DNA of 20,957 nt from Firmicutes bacterium UBA5454. GTDB taxonomy: Bacteria; Bacillota; Clostridia; Caldicoprobacterales; DTU083. The stretch covers positions 1,415 through 22,371 of the forward strand of contig DIQU01000066.1 in assembly GCA_002426555.1 (NCBI GenBank), given 5' to 3'. Numbering within the stretch: the stretch's first letter is position 1; the number at the start of each line of letters is the position of its first letter. Positions 15,814 through 20,957 of the stretch are shown here, piece after piece. Both the position numbers and the translations under genes were made by a program. The notes below the pieces were generated by a model that was given only the letters and a program-made list of their open reading frames with translations, had not been told where the DNA came from and made no database searches.

Positions 15814-15851
15814 AAAAACCCCCCGATTTTCCAAGCCTTTAATTTGGGGAG
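15814..15851 (-). terminator. Possible terminator downstream of the CotH operon
   Basis: On the - strand CTCCCC (15846-15851) can pair with GGGGGG (15819-15824), followed by TTTTTAATACC and another T run. The loop is long (21 bases) and the stem short, so the case is weak. It lies about 250 bases after the CotH lipoprotein stop, and no better terminator was found there. Confidence 0.25.
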
Positions 15852-16101
15852 TAGTCAAGTTCCAATGCATATATTTATTGGAACCTTCATCTAGCTTACT
15901 GGTTATTTGTGGGTTGCATTTTTCATAAGCAAAACCTTGAATCGGTATGAGTAAGAATAACAAAGCGATCAACAAAATACTGATTTTTTTCTTCAAGTGG
16001 CATCACTTTTCTGAGTTATTAGCTGTAATGAATAAAGCTGCTTTTAGTTTCTCATAAGGTGATGAAATCAAAACAGGTACAAAATGGATATTCAACGAAC
16101 A

Positions 16102-19100
16102 TCAATCGTTTGAAAAAAGCTCTGCCATTTTGGCATCTGAAAGCCCGAAATATTTTTGCATTTGATTTTTAAAAACTTCATTACGTCCTTCTATCCGCTT
16201 GCGAAGCTCTGCGTTATTGCTCTTCCATGTTGAATAACTGAATACTTTCCAGTAGCTGCAATGCCTTTGCATCTCCGGCTCCATCTGGGTATAAATGCTG
16301 TCAAAAAGCTCCAAACGGTCATTTGTTGTGTTAGTTAAGTGATACGCCCAGCGCTCATACAGTCTTTCCAGCCATACTTCGCTCTTTTTAAGGCCTGTTG
16401 GTATCCACATATTAGTATGGGTACCATCAGGGGTTTGCATTCCTTGACCTGAAAAATAATGGTAAATTATATTGTATCTGAAGTAACCAAAGTCCAAATC
16501 AAATATAATCGGGCGGATTTTTACGGAATAATCCTCAGTCGCCCAGTATTTCTGGTTAAATGTATCCGCATTTCCTATATATGACTGTAGGAAAATGTGG
16601 TCAATAAAAGCGTCTACATCAACATACTTTGTAAATTCCTCGTAGTTTGCAGGATTATTAAGGTCATTATTTCTTGCATAAGCCTGAGCCCAGAGAAACT
16701 GCTCATTATTTCCATGTAGAACTACACTATTTCGCCTGATCAGGTTTATGTCATCCGGTTTTACACCGTGCCTTGCTGCCAGTGAATCCTCGTTTGTATT
16801 TTCTTTTAATTCATATACTCCGCGGTATGAACCGTTAACATACAATATCGCATATTTTGATTCGGCATAATCGGTGTCAAATTTCTTTGCCAGCATGGAG
16901 CAATATGCATCAGTTATATATGTGCTGGTGGAGTTACTGTTATCCTGCCCACCGGCTCTTAAAGCTAAACTTTTATACTCTGTCACTGAATAATCTTCAA
17001 AAAATGGATAAACAACCGATGATTGACCGTATCCACCTCTTAAGTATATGTTTAATGATTTTTGCCGATAGACACGAGTGCTGGCACCAGCTACCCTTAT
17101 GCCTGCGGGAAATGATGTTCCCAGTTTCCCATCCGGCTCATAGTATTCTAAATAGGCCGCCCTCTCAACAATTGGATCAAATTTGCTGGACTGAGCATAA
17201 ACAGCTGCATAGTCAGATGGTTTTGCTGTTATGCATACAACCGGCAATGTGTGCAGCTGTTCAAATAAATACGTTGCAACCACTTTATCACTTGTCAGCT
17301 TGCCGTCTTCTATGGATACGGCAGAAACAACCATGCTTTTGTTTATTTCTATAGGCCCTGTATAAGGCTCTGATGATTTATCAGGAGTGCTGCCGTCTGT
17401 AGTGTAGTAAATGTTTTCACCTGTAATCTCAAGGGTTAAACTGTCTGTGTAAAAGCCGCCTGTATGCGAAAAAACAGGTGCTGCTGAATAGGTGCTTACC
17501 GGCTGTGAATTAGAAGCCCTGGGGGTTGCAGATGTAAAAAAATATCTGTCTCCGCTGTAATCATCCTGCATCCGCCCGCTTGTAAGCCCATATCTTAAAG
17601 CTCCCGTATTAAAAACATCGACAATCTCTTTAGAAGAATTGGAAAGTACAAGCTTATCGCCTGTCATGCTTACATTCATCTTTAATGAACCTGCAGCTGC
17701 ATATTTGCTGTTGTCTGCATAAAATACCTTATACGACTTGGGGGCTATGGTCCCTGATAGCTCACATCTGAAGGGTTCATCCACATTCTTTCCCAGATGC
17801 CAGCCTGTAAGATCCACCACATTGTCACTGCCATTATAAAGCTCAATCCAATCTCTTCCATCCACATTGTTTGCAGCGGCTCTTGGCATAGATACAGCCA
17901 AAACCTCATTAATCCAAACACCTGCACTGTCGAGCTTTTCAACTGATGATATGCTCTGGCTGCCATGGGCGCTGTTTTCTGCATTGGGCGTAGGTTGTCC
18001 GAAGTACAGCCAATCGCCGTCCTGCTCGCCGTAGGATATATTTTTAAGCCGGTTTTCATTAGGTATTTCTATCATCTGCGTACGGTTGGTAGAAAAATCC
18101 GTAAGAATAATCGGTTCATCTTTGGACACCCTGAAACCGGTGTGAAGCTCGGCATCCTGTCCGCTTAAAAATATCACCATAAATTCCCCTGGTGCAAGCT
18201 GCTTATCAGGCAGCCTCCATTTTGTAAGGTTGTCCTGGTTATCGGATAAATAGTAATAGCTTAAATCCACAGCATTGTCAGAATAATTGTGCAACTCCAC
18301 CCAGGGAGATCTGTCACCATACTCATCAATAATGGAATATGCATTGTCAAGCAATACTTCGGATACTCTTACCGGGTCCTCTTCAGTCATAGGTGAAGTC
18401 TCCAAGCTATAAAAACTTACATCGGAGTTCATTTCACCAGGTGTAATGTCTGGAAAATACGCAATTTTACCAGATGCATCCAAACCTATGGAAATGTTGT
18501 CGTAAAGATTATTTACTTGCAGCGAACCAATAATTTCGGAACCCGTTGAAAAATAAACAGCATCTTCATCGCTGGCCACCCTAAAGGACGCAGCAAAATC
18601 ACCTATATCATTTTTAAGTCCTGTAACTATGAATGTGTCAGGTAGAAGCTCCACATCTGGGAAACGCCATCTCGTCAGGTTTGAAGGACTGTCTGAAAGG
18701 TAATAGGAAGAAAGATTCACAGCCTCCCTTGAGCCGTTATATATCTCAACCCAATCTGCTGTTGCCTCATTCAGGACAAGCCCTGACGGAGCTGTGACAG
18801 ACTCGATCATAAGCTCGTCCAGCGAATCTGCCATATTACCTGTATTCTCAGATCCCGGTGTTGGTGTAGTACAGTATTTAAAACCTTTATCTGCCCTGCA
18901 CCAGCTTATGTCTGTCTCCAGGGCAGGAACTTCAACCTCGTCTAAAACCCTTAGATTTGCGTCATAAAGCACAAGACCTACCCCTTTTTTGGGAAGCTTG
19001 TATCCTGAACAAAAGCTCTTCATTAACCCATTCCTGGGTTTGGAGCAGGCGTAAATAACAAGGTAGTCTCCTGCTTTAATGACAATGTCAGGAAAAACAT

Positions 19101-19368
19101 AGTAAGTAGAAGGTTTGCTTGAGTTGCGCAGAATATAACCATTCATGTTTATATCATTGCTGCCTCTGTTGTATATCTCTATCCAATCTGGCGATCCCAA
19201 ATCAGGAACAGATAACGAATTGGAATTCGATGATACTACCTCATTTATTACAAGATCATTATCCCTTGTACCAGCAGGCGAGCATGAAGTTAAAACACCA
19301 GTTAATGCTGCAAGCAGCAGAAGCAGTGTAAAAGCGAAGGATGTTATTTTTGTAAACTTTACAGCCAT
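16102..19368 (-). CDS. Surface lipoprotein with lamin-tail-like domains and a CotH kinase domain
   Basis: This 1088-residue protein starts with a lipoprotein signal peptide: charged start, leucine-rich core and an LTSC lipobox with C29. It should be anchored outside the cytoplasmic membrane. Four lamin-tail-like domains follow, beginning near residues 39, 195, 332 and 484; each has an (I/L/S)NE(V/A) or SEV strand followed by (D/P)W(I/V)E(I/L)(Y/H)N. A chitobiase-C-like segment (about 632-700) contains IYYTTDGSTP. The remainder (about 735-1060) is a CotH domain with RQKSLNIYLR, GSYRGVYELKEN and FDLDFGYF (D957, D959 probably metal-binding). CotH proteins are atypical protein kinases first studied on spore coat proteins. 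The ATG at 19368 has AAGGAG six bases upstream; a longer frame to 19437 overlaps the previous gene and would bury the signal peptide. It is the third gene of the VTC-DUF4956-CotH unit. Confidence 0.92.
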   Translation of the reverse strand: MAVKFTKITSFAFTLLLLLAALTGVLTSCSPAGTRDNDLVINEVVSSNSNSLSVPDLGSPDWIEIYNRGSNDINMNGYILRNSSKPSTYYVFPDIVIKAGDYLVIYACSKPRNGLMKSFCSGYKLPKKGVGLVLYDANLRVLDEVEVPALETDISWCRADKGFKYCTTPTPGSENTGNMADSLDELMIESVTAPSGLVLNEATADWVEIYNGSREAVNLSSYYLSDSPSNLTRWRFPDVELLPDTFIVTGLKNDIGDFAASFRVASDEDAVYFSTGSEIIGSLQVNNLYDNISIGLDASGKIAYFPDITPGEMNSDVSFYSLETSPMTEEDPVRVSEVLLDNAYSIIDEYGDRSPWVELHNYSDNAVDLSYYYLSDNQDNLTKWRLPDKQLAPGEFMVIFLSGQDAELHTGFRVSKDEPIILTDFSTNRTQMIEIPNENRLKNISYGEQDGDWLYFGQPTPNAENSAHGSQSISSVEKLDSAGVWINEVLAVSMPRAAANNVDGRDWIELYNGSDNVVDLTGWHLGKNVDEPFRCELSGTIAPKSYKVFYADNSKYAAAGSLKMNVSMTGDKLVLSNSSKEIVDVFNTGALRYGLTSGRMQDDYSGDRYFFTSATPRASNSQPVSTYSAAPVFSHTGGFYTDSLTLEITGENIYYTTDGSTPDKSSEPYTGPIEINKSMVVSAVSIEDGKLTSDKVVATYLFEQLHTLPVVCITAKPSDYAAVYAQSSKFDPIVERAAYLEYYEPDGKLGTSFPAGIRVAGASTRVYRQKSLNIYLRGGYGQSSVVYPFFEDYSVTEYKSLALRAGGQDNSNSTSTYITDAYCSMLAKKFDTDYAESKYAILYVNGSYRGVYELKENTNEDSLAARHGVKPDDINLIRRNSVVLHGNNEQFLWAQAYARNNDLNNPANYEEFTKYVDVDAFIDHIFLQSYIGNADTFNQKYWATEDYSVKIRPIIFDLDFGYFRYNIIYHYFSGQGMQTPDGTHTNMWIPTGLKKSEVWLERLYERWAYHLTNTTNDRLELFDSIYTQMEPEMQRHCSYWKVFSYSTWKSNNAELRKRIEGRNEVFKNQMQKYFGLSDAKMAELFSND

Positions 19369-19417
19369 TTTTGTCTCCTTATACATCCAATGTACAAGAT
19401 ATAGTAAGCTAGAACCA

Positions 19418-20083
19418 TCAGCCCAGGGTCTCGCCACTTCTTGCCACCATATTAACAGTGTATACTCCCTCTATATCCTTAATGATCTCATTTCTGCGGC
19501 TGTTAGCTTTACCTGTCTTATGCTTGATTTGATAAACAAGCTCCGTATAGTCGTTGGTAATCGTCTCGCCGCGCAGTTTATTGGCCGTATACAAGGTTTC
19601 TGCCTTCTGCCTTACCAAATGGGCAGCATCTCTATTACAGCGAACGATTAGAAGGTAGCTGTCATCATCTCTTATGTTTTTAGATATAAATATGGTAACC
19701 GCACCCACTATCAGCGTTCCAACCCCCACCAGGAAGTAATTGCCAGAACCGCAACCGAGCCCGATCGTTATTGCCCAGAATATATATGCAGTATCTCTTG
19801 GGTCTTTTATGGCAGTCCTGAAACGCACAATGGATAAAGCACCTACCATACCCATGGATAGAGCCAGGCTGTTACCCAGAATGTTCATAACAATTGTGGT
19901 TATAAGTGAGAGCATGATTAGCGTTGTGTTGAATCTTTTGCTGTAAGTCACTCCGCTGAATGATACCTTGTATACAAAGTATACAACAGCGCTCAATGCG
20001 GTGGCAACAAACATGCTTAGTATGGACATTCCAGGTCTTATGGTAGTTTCTGTACTAAATAATAAATTTAAAAATTTGTTCAT
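19418..20083 (-). CDS. DUF4956 membrane protein
   Basis: This 221-residue protein resembles the DUF4956 family. About four membrane helices span residues 18-135. The strongly conserved segment GALSIVRFRTAIKDPRDTAY (81-100) lies between helices, and a soluble C-terminal domain (about 140-221) is probably cytoplasmic. The function of the family is unknown. From memory it is often encoded beside VTC-domain proteins, as it is here. AGGAG lies ten bases before the ATG. The gene starts 26 bases after the VTC gene and is followed, after 49 bases, by the CotH lipoprotein. I infer it is the membrane partner of the VTC protein. Confidence 0.88.
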   Translation of the reverse strand: MNKFLNLLFSTETTIRPGMSILSMFVATALSAVVYFVYKVSFSGVTYSKRFNTTLIMLSLITTIVMNILGNSLALSMGMVGALSIVRFRTAIKDPRDTAYIFWAITIGLGCGSGNYFLVGVGTLIVGAVTIFISKNIRDDDSYLLIVRCNRDAAHLVRQKAETLYTANKLRGETITNDYTELVYQIKHKTGKANSRRNEIIKDIEGVYTVNMVARSGETLG

Positions 20084-20109
20084 TATACATAATCTCCTAT
20101 GTTATTATA

Positions 20110-20820
20110 CTATGAAATATAGCTTTCAAACAGCCTGCGCGAAAAAACATATTTACTGTAAGCCTCTTTATTTAGTTCATATACACTAAGCAGATCACTG
20201 ATCCACTTAAATAAAAAGTTGTCATATTTTACTTCAAGCAATGCTTCATAGTAATCAGTAACCGGAAACATGACAGGGTTCTCCGCAAATAAGTTAAAAT
20301 AGGTTTCACTGCTTACAATGTCCCTGTCTATTGTTATACGTATATTATTGATGGGATGCATGAATGCACTGCGCCTGTATTGGTTCATGACAACAGGTCT
20401 CATGCTCTGAATAGGGATACTATTTTCCAACAGCATATCTTCTATGCTTTTGTTCATAAGTGCGGCATCATAATCTTTATATATAAGCGCTCTTGCCTCA
20501 TATTGACTAATCGTAAGCGTTTGTTTCTGCTGAGCATTGCATTTTTTCTTTTTTATCTCAAGTTTTACATTTTTATAATCGGGTGGATAAATGCGTAAAC
20601 GAAGCTTCATACGATTTTCAACGCCGCTTTGCTTGTCGTAATAAGCTGTTTCGGAATAATCGTCAAAGTATACAGAGCGAATCATATAGCTGTCGGGGTT
20701 ATTATGCTTGTCCGGCAGCAACATTGCGCTTAATGATGTGTATATTTCCGAGCATTGTAAAAAGTTTAATGGATACTTTTCTTCTACTCGTATAACATTA
20801 GCATTTGTACTCATCAACAT
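20110..20820 (-). CDS. VTC-domain protein, polyphosphate-polymerase-like
   Basis: This 236-residue protein is a stand-alone VTC domain, related to the catalytic domain of yeast Vtc4 that makes polyphosphate from ATP in a tunnel fold of the triphosphate-tunnel metalloenzyme type. Expected tunnel residues are present in order: EEKYPL (13-18), RSVYFDD (48-54), MKLRLRIY (71-78), KLEIKKK (86-92), MNQYRRSAF (145-153), IRITIDRD (160-167), LEVKYD (195-200) and SKYVFSRRL (222-230). There are no SPX or membrane segments, so the protein is probably cytoplasmic and attached through the DUF4956 partner. AGGAAAG lies about seven bases from the ATG at 20820. It is the first gene of the operon, behind a good promoter. 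Confidence 0.92.
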   Translation of the reverse strand: MLMSTNANVIRVEEKYPLNFLQCSEIYTSLSAMLLPDKHNNPDSYMIRSVYFDDYSETAYYDKQSGVENRMKLRLRIYPPDYKNVKLEIKKKKCNAQQKQTLTISQYEARALIYKDYDAALMNKSIEDMLLENSIPIQSMRPVVMNQYRRSAFMHPINNIRITIDRDIVSSETYFNLFAENPVMFPVTDYYEALLEVKYDNFLFKWISDLLSVYELNKEAYSKYVFSRRLFESYIS

Positions 20821-20846
20821 CAGTCTTTCCTATTTATATCTACACT

Positions 20847-20873
20847 GGCAGAACTACAAAAAAAAATTCTGCC
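20847..20873 (-). promoter_or_regulatory. Hairpin in the VTC operon leader
   Basis: In the - strand leader, GGCAGAA and TTCTGCC form a perfect seven-base stem closing a 13-base loop that begins with nine U residues. It lies between the predicted start point (near 20885) and the ribosome binding site. Function is unknown; a stability or attenuation element is possible. Confidence 0.5.
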
Positions 20874-20891
20874 TTCGACATATTTTCCATT

Positions 20892-20921
20892 ATTGTAACA
20901 TAATATGTCGGTATATATCAA
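20892..20921 (-). promoter_or_regulatory. Sigma-A promoter of the VTC-DUF4956-CotH operon
   Basis: On the - strand TTGATA (20916-20921, five of six matches) and TACAAT (20892-20897, five of six) are 18 bases apart. TGT precedes the -10, giving an extended form. The leader before the VTC start codon would be about 65 bases. Confidence 0.65.
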
Positions 20922-20937
20922 CATAATTCTATGTTGA
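20918..20937. promoter_or_regulatory. Inverted repeat over the -35 box, candidate operator
   Basis: TCAACATA (20918-20925) and TATGTTGA (20930-20937) are exact reverse complements separated by four bases. The element overlaps the -35 box of the VTC operon promoter, the usual position for a repressor site. The regulator is unknown. Confidence 0.55.
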
Positions 20938-20957
20938 GCTTTTTGCTTTGTAACCAT

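Larger units (their letters stand above)
15553..15996 (-). pseudogene. Remnant of a secreted-protein gene running into a repeat
   Basis: The frame opens with a TTG whose product MKKKISILLIALLFLLIPIQ followed by GFAYEKC is a good signal peptide. After roughly 70 residues it enters an interspersed repeat and is read as KCHPERQRRIF, then crosses a hairpin and ends antisense to the last 97 bases of the methyltransferase gene. I recognise no domain in the intervening part. AAGTGA six bases before the TTG is a weak ribosome binding site. The simplest reading is that only the first part was once a real secreted protein and that repeat sequence replaced the remainder. A chance frame is also possible. 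Confidence 0.4.

Noticed and set aside
16857..17354. A 165-codon + strand frame inside the CotH lipoprotein gene
   Set aside because: It lies antisense within a well-supported gene and has no ribosome binding site or known domain.

Overview
This window looks like chromosomal DNA of a low- to mid-GC Gram-positive bacterium of the class Clostridia. The evidence is a DnaD-type initiation protein beside a DnaC/DnaI-like helicase loader, the yybS-gdpP-rplI-dnaB gene string, the rpsF-ssb-rpsR operon, strong AGGAGG-type ribosome binding sites, and a LysM/GH18 protein typical of endospore formers. No species can be named from sequence alone. I saw no rRNA, tRNA, CRISPR array or complete insertion sequence.

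Region 1 (1-8725) is conserved core. A DnaD-domain protein (cut off at the left edge) and a helicase-loader ATPase run on the + strand and converge on a - strand cluster: yybS, gdpP (c-di-AMP phosphodiesterase), rplI (bL9) and dnaB (replicative helicase). The junctions in this cluster are tight or overlapping. Upstream lie pheA with its own promoter, then the rpsF-ssb-rpsR operon with a recognisable promoter and a terminator.

Region 2 (8804-10991) is a two-gene - strand unit. An M29-type aminopeptidase is followed by a NYN-domain protein carrying two C-terminal OST-HTH/LOTUS-like domains, which suggests an RNA-directed nuclease.

Region 3 (10992-16101) has an accessory character. It holds a half-length SBF-like permease remnant, a YefM-YoeB toxin-antitoxin pair with a recognisable TGTACA operator, an arylamine N-acetyltransferase, a LysM-GH18 protein, a DNA methyltransferase with no visible restriction partner, and a signal-peptide reading frame that runs into a short interspersed palindromic repeat.

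Region 4 (16102-20957) is the most interesting part. It is a compact, apparently complete three-gene - strand operon: a VTC-domain polyphosphate-polymerase-like protein, a DUF4956 membrane protein, and a large surface lipoprotein with four lamin-tail-like domains, a chitobiase-C-like domain and a CotH kinase domain. A good promoter precedes it, with a perfect inverted repeat over the -35 box and a leader hairpin. My inference is that this is a membrane module linking polyphosphate (or a similar polyphosphorylated substrate) to phosphorylation or assembly of surface material outside the cell.
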